Positions 1 to 6,425 are shown, numbered from the stretch's first letter. The stretch is 11,288 nucleotides of DNA from Nitrospirota bacterium (GCA_023248415.1 JAHFEP010000087.1:1-11288), one strand, 5' to 3'. Notes: generated by a model not told the origin, from the letters alone. Numbers and translations: made by a program.

Positions 1-1
1 A

Positions 2-1207
2 CGTTATAAAAAGCTCGGCCTATTGGATAGGGCTGTAAATACACTCCAGAAGATTGATATGGCCTCTGATAATTACAGAGAGGCATCAATATTAATTGGT
101 GAGATATTTTTAGACAAGGGTATGACAAAACTCGCATTAGAGAGATTTCAGAAGCTGATTGGAACTGCGTCTGTTAATAAATCCAATCTTGAGCCGTACT
201 ATTTCCTTGCAGTATGCTGTGAAAAAACAGGAGACGCGGAAAAGGCAAAGGAAATATATGACAAAATCCTTTCAGAGGATTATCACTTTAAGGATGTTGT
301 AAGAAGGTCAAAGGAGCTTACAATCTCGCCAAGACCAACAGCAATACCGCCTCAAGAGGCATCAGACAGAACGCATACAGATATCAGACCTAACACAGGC
401 ACAGCATCAGGAGAACAGCAAAATAAAAGGTATCAATTATTAGATGAGGTTGGCCGCGGCGGCATGGGTATTGTTTATAAGGCTAAAGATACGCTTTTAA
501 ACCGTATTGTTGCATATAAGCTCCTTCCGTCTGTCCTTACATCAAATCCATTATATCTTGAAAGATTTATCAAGGAGGCGAGGCTCTCTGCAAATCTTAA
601 TCACACAAATATTGTAACCATATTTGATACAGGGAAGGATGGGGATAATTACTATATTATAATGGAATATATTGAAGGAAAAACATTAAGGGAGTATTTA
701 AAGCAGATTAATAAATTTAAGGTATCTGACGCTGTGAAGATAGCAAAACAGATGTGCAGGGCGCTTGCATACGCGCATAATAATAAGGTTGTGCACAGGG
801 ATATTAAGCCTGCAAATATCATGATAAGCCGTGAGAAAATGGTAAAAATCATGGACTTTGGTGTTGCAAAGATAATAGAGGATGCTACTAATGAGTCCAC
901 ATCCATAAGCGGAACACCATTATATATGTCTCCTGAACAGATTATTGGCAAGAATGTTGATTTTCAGTCAGATTTATACTCCTTTGGCATAACACTCTTT
1001 GAGCTTGTAACAGGAAGGACACCATTTGTTGAAGGCGACCTCGGTTATCACCATCTCCACTCCACGCCGCCGTCACCAAAGGACATAGAGCCTTTAATAC
1101 CAGATATGTTAAACAAGGTTATCTTAAGGTGCCTTGAAAAGGACAAGACAAAGAGATACAAAAAGGCAGAGGAGATTTTGGTGGATTTGGACAAGGTTTC
1201 AATCTAA
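2..1207 (+). CDS. TPR-Ser/Thr protein kinase, 5' end cut by the window
   Basis: This is a Hanks-type Ser/Thr kinase preceded by TPR-like helices. The frame is open to the first base (reading R-Y-K-K-L-G-L-L-D), so the TTG at 23 is probably not the real start. About 300 nt of TPR-like helical repeats come first, then a Pro/Thr-rich linker (about 320-430), then a complete kinase domain. The domain shows a glycine-rich loop GRGGMGIVYKA (about 452-484), the catalytic lysine in VAYK (codon 518-520, with Tyr where Ile is usual), HRDIKPAN (HRD at 794-802), KIMDFGVAK (DFG at 854-862) and SGTPLYMSPEQ ending the activation segment. All core catalytic residues are present, so activity is likely. No membrane segment follows the kinase domain, so the visible part is cytoplasmic. 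The substrate is unknown. It converges on rsmG, with only a parS-like palindrome between the two stop codons. Confidence 0.9.
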   Translation, partial: RYKKLGLLDRAVNTLQKIDMASDNYREASILIGEIFLDKGMTKLALERFQKLIGTASVNKSNLEPYYFLAVCCEKTGDAEKAKEIYDKILSEDYHFKDVVRRSKELTISPRPTAIPPQEASDRTHTDIRPNTGTASGEQQNKRYQLLDEVGRGGMGIVYKAKDTLLNRIVAYKLLPSVLTSNPLYLERFIKEARLSANLNHTNIVTIFDTGKDGDNYYIIMEYIEGKTLREYLKQINKFKVSDAVKIAKQMCRALAYAHNNKVVHRDIKPANIMISREKMVKIMDFGVAKIIEDATNESTSISGTPLYMSPEQIIGKNVDFQSDLYSFGITLFELVTGRTPFVEGDLGYHHLHSTPPSPKDIEPLIPDMLNKVILRCLEKDKTKRYKKAEEILVDLDKVSI

Positions 1208-1223
1208 TGTTCCACGTGGAACA
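1208..1223. promoter_or_regulatory. parS-like ParB-binding palindrome, copy 1
   Basis: TGTTCCACGTGGAACA is a perfect 16-bp palindrome, extended to 20 bp (1206-1225) by flanking AA and TT. It matches the chromosomal parS consensus TGTTNCACGTGNAACA bound by ParB (Spo0J). It fills the 18-bp gap between the kinase stop (1205-1207) and the rsmG stop (1226-1228). The palindrome is followed on the plus strand by TTTTAT, so its RNA form (8-bp stem, ACGT loop) could also act as a weak terminator for the kinase gene. The ParB assignment rests on the motif only, as no parB is in the window. An identical site lies at 4033-4048. Confidence 0.85.
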
Positions 1224-1225
1224 TT

Positions 1226-1975
1226 TTATATCTTCTGAAACACAAGCAGTTTTCTGCTGTAATCTGACATTGGAAGGGTGAAGGGAATTATCTGCAGCAA
1301 TACCATGCCTTTTATAATCTTTCCAACCTTTAAATCCTCTGTTGTCTTTCCCTTGCTGAATATCATTATGCCCCTGTCTGCCAATAATGGGGCGCCGTGC
1401 TTTATCATCTCATCAACATCTGCAACTGCCCGTGAGAGAAATACATTAAACTGTTTGACAAAGTCAAGATTGTTTTTTACATTCTCCAGCCTTTCATTTA
1501 CTATATTCACATCCTGCAATTCCATGAGCCTGCATATATGATGCAGAAACACGCACTTCTTCTGCGATGCCTCCATTAAGGTAAGGTTTATCCTCGGTGA
1601 ATGTATCTTTAGCGGGATACCCGGAAAGCCAGCGCCTGTGCCAATATCAATTATCCGTATGCCTTCAATTGGTGAAAAGCCTTTTAAGAAGGAGAGAGAG
1701 TCAAGGAAATGTTTTATTATAATCTCCTTGTCATCTATGATGCCTGTCAGATTGACCTTCTCATTCCATTTTTTCAGCTCTTCAAAGTATAGCAGAAATT
1801 GGTCTATCTGATTTGGAAAAAGGGAAAGGTTCAGCTCTTCAGAACCTTTTAAGAGCAGCCTTCTCAAATCTGCCCTTGGCTTTTTCTGAGCAGCCTTTTT
1901 AGGGATTGTCTTTTTCTTTACGGTTTTTTTTGTCTCTTTTTTGGGTCTTCTCTTTGCCTTATTTTTTGCGGCCAT
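1226..1975 (-). CDS. rsmG: 16S rRNA (guanine-527-N7)-methyltransferase RsmG (GidB)
   Basis: RsmG methylates N7 of G527 in 16S rRNA using S-adenosylmethionine. The protein is 249 aa against about 207 in E. coli. The extra length is a Lys/Pro/Ala-rich N-terminal tail (residues 1-36), absent from most relatives and probably a disordered RNA-binding extension. The family domain follows: the NEKVNLTGI...HFLDSLS segment (71-95), the SAM-binding loop IDIGTGAGFPGIPLKI (109-124), an acidic residue after the next strand (LMEAS, 133-137), and SRAVADVDEM (181-190). The ATG at 1973-1975 has GGAAAAAGAG just upstream. It overlaps the last 17 nt of mnmG, which suggests translational coupling. The tail is encoded partly by A-runs, including eight A at 1924-1931 on the coding strand. 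Identification is secure; the only doubt is whether some translation starts after the tail. Confidence 0.96.
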   Translation of the reverse strand: MAAKNKAKRRPKKETKKTVKKKTIPKKAAQKKPRADLRRLLLKGSEELNLSLFPNQIDQFLLYFEELKKWNEKVNLTGIIDDKEIIIKHFLDSLSFLKGFSPIEGIRIIDIGTGAGFPGIPLKIHSPRINLTLMEASQKKCVFLHHICRLMELQDVNIVNERLENVKNNLDFVKQFNVFLSRAVADVDEMIKHGAPLLADRGIMIFSKGKTTEDLKVGKIIKGMVLLQIIPFTLPMSDYSRKLLVFQKI

Positions 1976-3839
1976 ACTCTTTTTCCAGTGCTACAAGTAG
2001 AATAGATACTGCTGCTGGTGTTACCCCTGATATCCTTGATGCCTGGCCAATTGAAACCGGCCTAATGTCATTTAACTTTTCTTTTACCTCTCTTGAAAAT
2101 CCCTTTATATTATCATAATCAAAATTAAATGGAATCCTTTTTTCTTCTAACCCCTTAAACCTCTCAACCTCTGTTAACTGACGCTGTATATAACCCTCAT
2201 ATTTAATCTCTATCTCCACCTGTTCCATTACCTCCTTGGTTAATGGCTCTTCAGGAGGAAAAAGCTCAATCAATTTCCTGTATTCAATATCCGGCCTTTT
2301 AAGGAGCTGGCTGAGTGTTGCCTCTGCATTAATATCTGTTATGCCTGCCTCTTCTAATCTTGCCTTTATCTCCTTTGTCGGCTTTATCCTTGTTGTCTTA
2401 AGCCGCTCTGTCTCCTTTTTTATTGCCTCTCTTTTTTCCATAAATATACCATAATCTATGGAAGATACAAGCCCTATTTTATATCCTTTTTCCCTTAGCC
2501 TCAAATCTGCGTTATCGTGCCGCAGAAGGAGCCTATACTCTGCGCGGGATGTAAACATCCTGTATGGCTCTTTAGTGCCTTTTGTAATAAGATCGTCAAT
2601 CAAAACACCAATATACGCATCTGACCTGTTTAGTATTAATGACTCTGTGCCTTTTATCTTTGCAGCAGCATTTATCCCTGCAATTATTCCCTGCGCTGCT
2701 GCCTCTTCATATCCAGAAGTGCCGTTTATCTGGCCTGCATTAAAGAGATTCTCTATCAATTTTGTCTCAAGTGTCGGTTTTAAGTGTGTTGGCGGCACAA
2801 AATCATACTCAATGGCATATCCCGGTCTGAGCATCTTTGCCTTTTCTAATCCAGATATAGTATGGATAAACTTAAGCTGAACATCAGCAGGAAGGCTTGT
2901 AGATATACCATTTGCATAATATTCTGTTGTATTCAGGCCCTCTGGCTCTAAGAATATCTGGTGCCTCTCTTTTTCAGAGAAGCGGACAACCTTATCCTCT
3001 ATTGACGGACAATATCTTGGACCCACACCCTCAATTACACCACAATATAATGGAGAGCGGTCAAGGTTGTCTTTTATAATCTTATGGGTCTCTGCATTCG
3101 TATAAGTAAGATAACATGGCAACTGGGGATTGGTAATCTTTTCTGTTGAATATGAAAACGGTATTGGCGGCTCGTCACCATGCTGTATTATGGTCTTTGA
3201 AAAATCAATGCTCCTGCCATCTATTCTTGGAGGTGTTCCTGTCTTTAGCCGTCCAATCTGGAATCCGAGCTCTCTTAATGAATCTGACAACTCCATAGAC
3301 GGAAATTCGCCTGCCCTGCCTGCAGGGAAGTTTTTAAGACCAATATGAATAAGCCCCTTGAGAAATGTCCCAGTTGTTAAAATTACTGTTTTTGAAAGAT
3401 ACCTTATGCCCAGGCCTGTCTCAACACCAGTTACCCTACCATTCTTTTCCAATACTCTTGTTACCATGCCCTGCAATATATCAACATTATCCTGTGCCTC
3501 AAGTGTCCTGCGCATCTCAATCCTGTACAAAACCCTGTCTGCCTGTGCGCGCAAAGCTCTTACAGCAGGACCCTTTCTTGTATTAAGCATCCTGAACTGA
3601 ATACCTGCCTTATCAGTATTCTTTCCCATCTCGCCGCCTAAGGCATCTATCTCTTTTACAAGATGACCCTTTGCAATGCCTCCAACAGCAGGATTGCAGG
3701 ACATCTGGGCAATGTTATCAAGATTAATGGTAAACATCAGTGTCTTGCAGCCGAGCCTTGCAGCAGCCAATGCTGCCTCGCAACCAGCGTGGCCAGCGCC
3801 AACAACAATTACATCATATTCTTTATCAAAGGTATACAT
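1959..3839 (-). CDS. mnmG: tRNA uridine-5-carboxymethylaminomethyl modification enzyme MnmG (GidA)
   Basis: MnmG is the FAD-dependent partner of MnmE. Together they install the (carboxymethyl)aminomethyl group on wobble U34 of several tRNAs, using a methylene group from 5,10-methylene-THF. At 626 aa it is full length (E. coli 629). It shows the dinucleotide-binding VIVVGAGHAGCEAA (10-23), SCNPAVGGIAKGHLVKEIDALGGEMG (47-72) with the conserved Cys at 48, the family signature GPRYCPSIEDK (273-283) with Cys277, and the second FAD-contact segment GQINGTSGYEEAAAQG (369-384). The ATG is at 3837-3839 and has only a weak purine-rich upstream element. A good minus-strand promoter lies at 4088-4115, giving a leader of about 240 nt that carries the repeat cluster and a parS site. 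Its 3' end overlaps rsmG by 17 nt. Confidence 0.97.
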   Translation of the reverse strand: MYTFDKEYDVIVVGAGHAGCEAALAAARLGCKTLMFTINLDNIAQMSCNPAVGGIAKGHLVKEIDALGGEMGKNTDKAGIQFRMLNTRKGPAVRALRAQADRVLYRIEMRRTLEAQDNVDILQGMVTRVLEKNGRVTGVETGLGIRYLSKTVILTTGTFLKGLIHIGLKNFPAGRAGEFPSMELSDSLRELGFQIGRLKTGTPPRIDGRSIDFSKTIIQHGDEPPIPFSYSTEKITNPQLPCYLTYTNAETHKIIKDNLDRSPLYCGVIEGVGPRYCPSIEDKVVRFSEKERHQIFLEPEGLNTTEYYANGISTSLPADVQLKFIHTISGLEKAKMLRPGYAIEYDFVPPTHLKPTLETKLIENLFNAGQINGTSGYEEAAAQGIIAGINAAAKIKGTESLILNRSDAYIGVLIDDLITKGTKEPYRMFTSRAEYRLLLRHDNADLRLREKGYKIGLVSSIDYGIFMEKREAIKKETERLKTTRIKPTKEIKARLEEAGITDINAEATLSQLLKRPDIEYRKLIELFPPEEPLTKEVMEQVEIEIKYEGYIQRQLTEVERFKGLEEKRIPFNFDYDNIKGFSREVKEKLNDIRPVSIGQASRISGVTPAAVSILLVALEKEYGRKK

Positions 3840-3864
3840 TAGAAAAATCCAAATTACAAAATCT

Positions 3865-4024
3865 AAAGTTCAAAGGGGGATATATTAAATTCCCCTCTTT
3901 TCTAAAGAGGGGTTAGGGGAGATTATTGTATCTGCTTCGTCCCCTTTGCTTCGCTCAGGGCTTTGGCTCACATTGCTCCTCGCAATGACAGCAAAAAGAC
4001 CCTTTTTCAACAGCTTGTTAAAAA
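3865..4024. repeat. Cluster of dispersed-type palindromic repeats upstream of mnmG
   Basis: This non-coding stretch is a mosaic of repeat-like modules. A perfect hairpin CCCCTCTTT-TCT-AAAGAGGGG occupies 3892-3912, continued by GGTTAGGGGAGATT. Next is a module with two GCTTCG copies (3934-3939, 3948-3953) and ATTGC-TCCTC-GCAAT (3972-3986), whose reverse strand reads GTCATTGCGAGGAGC. Last is the imperfect palindrome TTTTTCAACAGCTTGTTAAAAA without its final bases (4003-4024). Modules of this look are common dispersed repeats in environmental proteobacterial genomes, from general knowledge. Here only the first module has relatives, inside rsmI and at the gspN start. All of it would lie in the mnmG leader RNA. 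Confidence 0.7.
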
Positions 4025-4032
4025 CAACCTTA

Positions 4033-4048
4033 TGTTCCACGTGGAACA
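4033..4048. promoter_or_regulatory. parS-like ParB-binding palindrome, copy 2
   Basis: This TGTTCCACGTGGAACA is identical to the site at 1208-1223, while the surrounding bases differ, so the match is confined to the 16-bp core. It lies in the mnmG leader, about 40 bp downstream of the -10 box of the predicted mnmG promoter (4088-4115, minus strand). Bound ParB there could affect mnmG-rsmG transcription. The two sites are about 2.8 kb apart and exactly bracket mnmG-rsmG. Confidence 0.85.
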
Positions 4049-4087
4049 ATTAAGTATTTCCCATGTCATAGAGCCATATCTTCATGT

Positions 4088-4115
4088 ATTATATATGGTT
4101 TACATTGAAAGTCAA
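4088..4115 (-). promoter_or_regulatory. Predicted sigma70-type promoter of mnmG-rsmG
   Basis: On the minus strand TTGACT (4110-4115) and TATAAT (4088-4093) are separated by 16 bp, close to the housekeeping sigma-factor consensus. Transcription would start near 4080 and run through the parS site and the repeat cluster before reaching mnmG at 3839. Prediction is from sequence only. The region is AT-rich, which raises the chance of a spurious -10 box, but the -35 match is five of six. Confidence 0.6.
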
Positions 4116-4222
4116 AAATAAATTATTACTATACTTGTTTTTTGCATTGCTTTCCATCTTTAAGGTGGTATGAGTTTAAAATATGGAGAAGCCTTGCAAT
4201 AGACAAAAATACTCCATCTACC

Positions 4223-4250
4223 TTGACAGCATATAATTTCTTGCTATAAT
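4223..4250 (+). promoter_or_regulatory. Predicted consensus sigma70 promoter of the TPR gene at 4318
   Basis: TTGACA (4223-4228) and TATAAT (4245-4250) are both perfect consensus boxes with a 16-bp spacer. The start site would be near 4257, leaving a leader of about 60 nt before the ATG at 4318. The stretch between this promoter and the divergent mnmG promoter (4116-4222) contains nothing else that I recognise. Confidence 0.7.
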
Positions 4251-4284
4251 TACCAACAATACAGCATATATAAGGATTAAGACC

Positions 4285-4302
4285 ATGTCCCTTCATAAAT
4301 AA
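4285..4302 (+). other. Possible five-codon upstream ORF (MSLHK) before the TPR gene
   Basis: ATG-TCC-CTT-CAT-AAA-TAA lies in the leader of the TPR gene, preceded by AAGGA (4272-4276) at a good 8-nt spacing. The downstream gene has only a weak binding site (GTCGGG region), so the better ribosome-binding signal in the leader belongs to this mini-ORF. It is in frame with the downstream gene, its stop being six codons before the ATG at 4318. It could be a coupling leader, or the relic of a longer N-terminus cut by a nonsense change. Chance is also quite possible. Confidence 0.3.
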
Positions 4303-4317
4303 AGTCGGGCCAATCTT

Positions 4318-5700
4318 ATGATTGATACCAAAAACAGTTTCCTAAGGGTTGCGTGTTTATTATTAGTCCTGTCTTTTTTGAGCTTCGGGGGTATTAGTTA
4401 TGCTTTGGAGCTTCCGGATAAACTTAAAATCATCTCCCTTCTAAAACAGAAAAAGTATGTAGAATTAGAATCCCTTTTAGAAAAATATCAAAAAACATAT
4501 GAAAAAGATTATCAGAACGAGTTTAATCTTGAGTTAGCATATTGGTCATTTTATACTTCAGATCCTTCTTTAGAGTCCTATCTGAAAGAGTGGATTAAAC
4601 AATACCCAAATTCTTATTCTGCCCGATTGGCACGTGGGGTATATTATACAAAAATGGGTTGGGTTAAGCGTGGTAAAAAGTTTATAGGTAAAACCCCTCC
4701 AGAACAGATTTACAAAATGGAAAAGGCCTTTTCAGAGGCAAAAACAGATCTTGAGGCAGCATTAAAAATTAATCCGGGTGCTATTGTTAGCTATTTTTAT
4801 TTGATAGACATAGAAAAGGCATTAGGAGATAAAGAATCTAATAAGCTATTGTTGAATAGGGCATTAAAAACAAATCCATATAGTTTTAGTGCCAGACGAA
4901 TTTACATACAGAGTCTCGTTCCAAAATGGGGAGGCTCTTTTGAGGAAATGCAAGGATTTGTGAATGAAACGGATAATTATGTATCAAAAAATCCCAAATT
5001 AAGAATCTTGAGAGGATATATTGAAGCTACAAATGCAGATATTGCTAATAGAAACAATGACCGTGCTGGTGCTATAGAATATTATACAAAGGCCATTTCT
5101 TTTGGAGACTATTATTACTTTTTCAGAGAGCGAGGTGAAATATATGCTGAGATGGGACAATCTGAGAAGGCAATGTCTGATCTAAATAAGGCATTAGATC
5201 TTCACCCTCAAAATGCAGATACGCTTCGCTCCAGGGGAAGGCTTTTTCAAAAATTAGGTAAACTTGATCTAGCGCTGTCAGATTTAAACCTTACTATTCA
5301 ACTTGATCCCTTAGACCCACACAACTTGTCTGCACGCGCACATTTATATAAAAAGCTTAAAAGATATAAAGACGCCCTTGAAGATTATAAAGATGCATTA
5401 ATCAATGCTCCGAATGATGCGAAGATATGGAGAGACAAAGGAATATTGCTGGTCAGGGAATTTAAGGATTATAAGAATGCAAAACACGACCTTGAGCTTG
5501 CCACAATATTAGACCCCAATGATGCTGATGCTTGGTATTTCCATGGATTTACACTATATCATATGCAGGATAATAATTGCGCTGACAGCTTTAAAAAGTA
5601 CTTAAGGCTCAGCAAAAATAATTCCAAGCGCGATGAAGGGAAAATTGCTTGGGTAGAAAAGTATTTAGGTTGTGATAAGAATCCTTCGGTGTGTAAGTAA
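4318..5700 (+). CDS. Exported TPR protein with DUF4034-like N-terminal part
   Basis: The 460-aa protein has a signal peptide: a short polar start, a hydrophobic stretch VACLLLVLSFLSFGG (11-25) and a likely cleavage after ISYA (29). There is no lipobox cysteine at that point, so a periplasmic or outer location is inferred. Residues 36-120 (LLEKYQKTYEKDY, EWIKQYPNSYSARLARG, MGWVKRG) resemble the DUF4034 group of TPR-associated proteins, from memory and not searched. Residues 130-430 hold at least six to seven TPR-type helix pairs, the clearest at about 250-295 (AIEYYTKAISF..., KAMSDLNKALDLHPQNA), 305-335 and 340-370. TPRs bind proteins, so this is probably a scaffold, with no enzymatic motif visible. 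A consensus promoter precedes it. It converges on the toxin gene with a 19-bp gap and no hairpin between them. The base composition looks more AT-rich than that of the neighbours. Confidence 0.85.
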   Translation: MIDTKNSFLRVACLLLVLSFLSFGGISYALELPDKLKIISLLKQKKYVELESLLEKYQKTYEKDYQNEFNLELAYWSFYTSDPSLESYLKEWIKQYPNSYSARLARGVYYTKMGWVKRGKKFIGKTPPEQIYKMEKAFSEAKTDLEAALKINPGAIVSYFYLIDIEKALGDKESNKLLLNRALKTNPYSFSARRIYIQSLVPKWGGSFEEMQGFVNETDNYVSKNPKLRILRGYIEATNADIANRNNDRAGAIEYYTKAISFGDYYYFFRERGEIYAEMGQSEKAMSDLNKALDLHPQNADTLRSRGRLFQKLGKLDLALSDLNLTIQLDPLDPHNLSARAHLYKKLKRYKDALEDYKDALINAPNDAKIWRDKGILLVREFKDYKNAKHDLELATILDPNDADAWYFHGFTLYHMQDNNCADSFKKYLRLSKNNSKRDEGKIAWVEKYLGCDKNPSVCK

Positions 5701-5719
5701 TAATGGATCGGCTATCTGG

Positions 5720-5986
5720 TTAATATGCGTCTCCCCTTGGTAGAATTGCATAAACATGGATTGTTTTCTTTTCTTTATCAGGTGTAAATAACAACCTCCA
5801 ATCGCCAACTCTAAGACGATAGTCGCCTTTAAGCTGGCCTGTCAATGACTTAACATCCTTATGGAATAAGGGGTTTTCTTCCTTTTCAAGCTCCAATAAC
5901 GTTGTCTTTATCCTCTGTCTCGTTTTCTTGTCCAGCCTAAGGTATTGTTTCTCGGCAGTGGGCTTAACCTCAATCTTCCAGCTCAT
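5720..5986 (-). CDS. RelE/ParE-superfamily toxin
   Basis: This is an 88-aa small basic protein of the RelE/ParE fold. The diagnostic C-terminal half is VKSLTGQLKGDYRLRVGDWRLLF without its first residues (45-67), followed by IHVYAILPRGDAY (76-88). It has the Arg57, Arg59, Arg64 and Arg84 pattern and the terminal aromatic residue used by RelE-type mRNA interferases. The N-terminal WKIEVKPTAEKQYLRL and the helical LDKKTRQRIKTTLLEL also fit. A ribosome-dependent mRNA-cleaving role is more likely than the ParE gyrase-poisoning role because of the GDYRLRVGDWR and final Tyr features, but this is inference. The ATG at 5984-5986 overlaps the antitoxin 3' end by 17 nt, so it is probably translated by coupling. 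No truncation is seen. Confidence 0.88.
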   Translation of the reverse strand: MSWKIEVKPTAEKQYLRLDKKTRQRIKTTLLELEKEENPLFHKDVKSLTGQLKGDYRLRVGDWRLLFTPDKEKKTIHVYAILPRGDAY

Positions 5987-6209
5987 TAAGGGTCTTTCCT
6001 TTTATCTCTTTCTTTACCTCTTCCTTGCCCTTTTTGATGATTTCTACCCATTGAGGCTTAGAAAGAAGACTAAGTGTCTCTTTGTGTCTATCTATATATT
6101 CGTCTATTAGTTCAGAAAGTATCTCCTTTATCTCTGTCTTTTCAATGCTTGCAATTACCTTTAAAGTGTCCCTTTTCTCTTCTGGTATGCGAACAGTTGC
6201 AGTTGACAT
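5970..6209 (-). CDS. Ribbon-helix-helix antitoxin of the RelE-type pair
   Basis: This 79-aa protein begins with MSTATVRIPEEKRDTLKVIA, a short beta strand (TVRIP) followed by a helix as in CopG/MetJ/Arc-type DNA-binding dimers. A second helix follows (KEILSELIDEYIDRH, about 28-42). The Lys/Glu-rich C-terminal half (43-79) would wrap and neutralise the toxin. The antitoxin gene comes first and overlaps the toxin gene by 17 nt, the classical order. The ATG at 6207-6209 has a near-perfect Shine-Dalgarno AAGGAGGTGA (6214-6223). A sigma70 promoter and an inverted-repeat operator lie just upstream, so the antitoxin or the complex probably autoregulates. The fold is called from the N-terminal pattern. 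Confidence 0.87.
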   Translation of the reverse strand: MSTATVRIPEEKRDTLKVIASIEKTEIKEILSELIDEYIDRHKETLSLLSKPQWVEIIKKGKEEVKKEIKGKTLNELED

Positions 6210-6229
6210 AATATCACCTCCTTAATCTA

Positions 6230-6249
6230 CTAATAGTATAGTCTATTAG
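6230..6249. promoter_or_regulatory. Predicted antitoxin operator
   Basis: This is an inverted repeat with perfect 7-bp arms, CTAATAG (6230-6236) and CTATTAG (6243-6249), separated by six bases. It overlaps the -10 box of the antitoxin promoter (6235-6240), so a bound ribbon-helix-helix dimer pair would block RNA polymerase. Position and symmetry are seen directly; binding is inferred from family practice. Confidence 0.7.
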
Positions 6250-6263
6250 GCGCTTAGTGTCAA
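6235..6263 (-). promoter_or_regulatory. Predicted sigma70 promoter of the toxin-antitoxin operon
   Basis: On the minus strand the -35 box is TTGACA (6258-6263) and the -10 box is TATACT (6235-6240), with the ideal 17-bp spacer. The transcript would start near 6228, giving a leader of about 20 nt that is mostly the Shine-Dalgarno at 6214-6223. The operator at 6230-6249 overlaps the -10 box. Confidence 0.78.
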
Positions 6264-6272
6264 CAATTCTTC

Positions 6273-6298
6273 ATGAATTATGCTACTTCATAATTCAT
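6273..6298. repeat. Perfect 10-bp inverted repeat upstream of the terminator
   Basis: ATGAATTATG (6273-6282) and CATAATTCAT (6289-6298) are perfect inverted arms around a 6-base loop, CTACTT. The arms abut the terminator stem starting at 6299, making two tandem hairpins. The AT-rich stem is weak as RNA. It could be a second terminator element, a protein site for the neighbouring genes, or a relic of a mobile-element end. I see no second copy in the window. Confidence 0.55.
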
Positions 6299-6334
6299 AA
6301 ATAGGCGGAGTTAGAAAAGTCCGCCTATTTTTTT
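6299..6334 (+). terminator. Rho-independent terminator
   Basis: An 11-bp perfect stem, AAATAGGCGGA (6299-6309) with TCCGCCTATTT (6320-6330), encloses a 10-base loop and runs into a seven-T tract (6328-6334). It works for plus-strand transcripts only, as the minus-strand side has no T-run. No plus-strand gene lies directly upstream; the nearest is the TPR gene ending at 5700. It would therefore stop read-through that is antisense to the toxin-antitoxin genes and insulate the GGDEF operon. Confidence 0.85.
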
Positions 6335-6425
6335 AAAGCCGAATAGCGGTTAAAGTGTCAGCGGATTGGCTTGGCCGAGCCTTGAGCAACCCTCCTGTAT
6401 TTCCTTGATTCTTAATGTCTTCCAT

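Noticed and set aside
2458..2880. 140-codon plus-strand open frame opposite mnmG
   Set aside because: It is fully antisense to a conserved enzyme, gives a Ser/Ile-rich sequence with no family pattern and has no ribosome site. It is a shadow of mnmG codon usage.
3892..3912. Hairpin considered as a rho-independent terminator
   Set aside because: Neither strand has a T-run after the stem. It matches the repeat family better, and it lies in the mnmG leader where a terminator would need a regulatory partner that I cannot see.
4170..4202. Ten-codon ORF (MSLKYGEALQ) preceded by AAGGTGG
   Set aside because: The ribosome-like sequence is only one base from the ATG, the ORF lies upstream of the predicted promoter of the TPR gene, and the peptide has no recognisable feature.
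3840..4317. Replication origin near mnmG
   Set aside because: I found no TTATCCACA-type DnaA boxes and no tandem AT-rich unwinding repeats. parS sites show proximity at most.
4629..4638. CACGTG core inside the TPR gene, considered as a third parS site
   Set aside because: The flanks (TTGG before, GGGT after) do not continue the palindrome, so it fails the parS consensus.
6335..6425. Possible riboswitch between the terminator and the GGDEF gene
   Set aside because: The region lies upstream of the predicted promoter, so it would not be in the transcript. No GEMM, fluoride, ZTP or guanidine core is recognisable.
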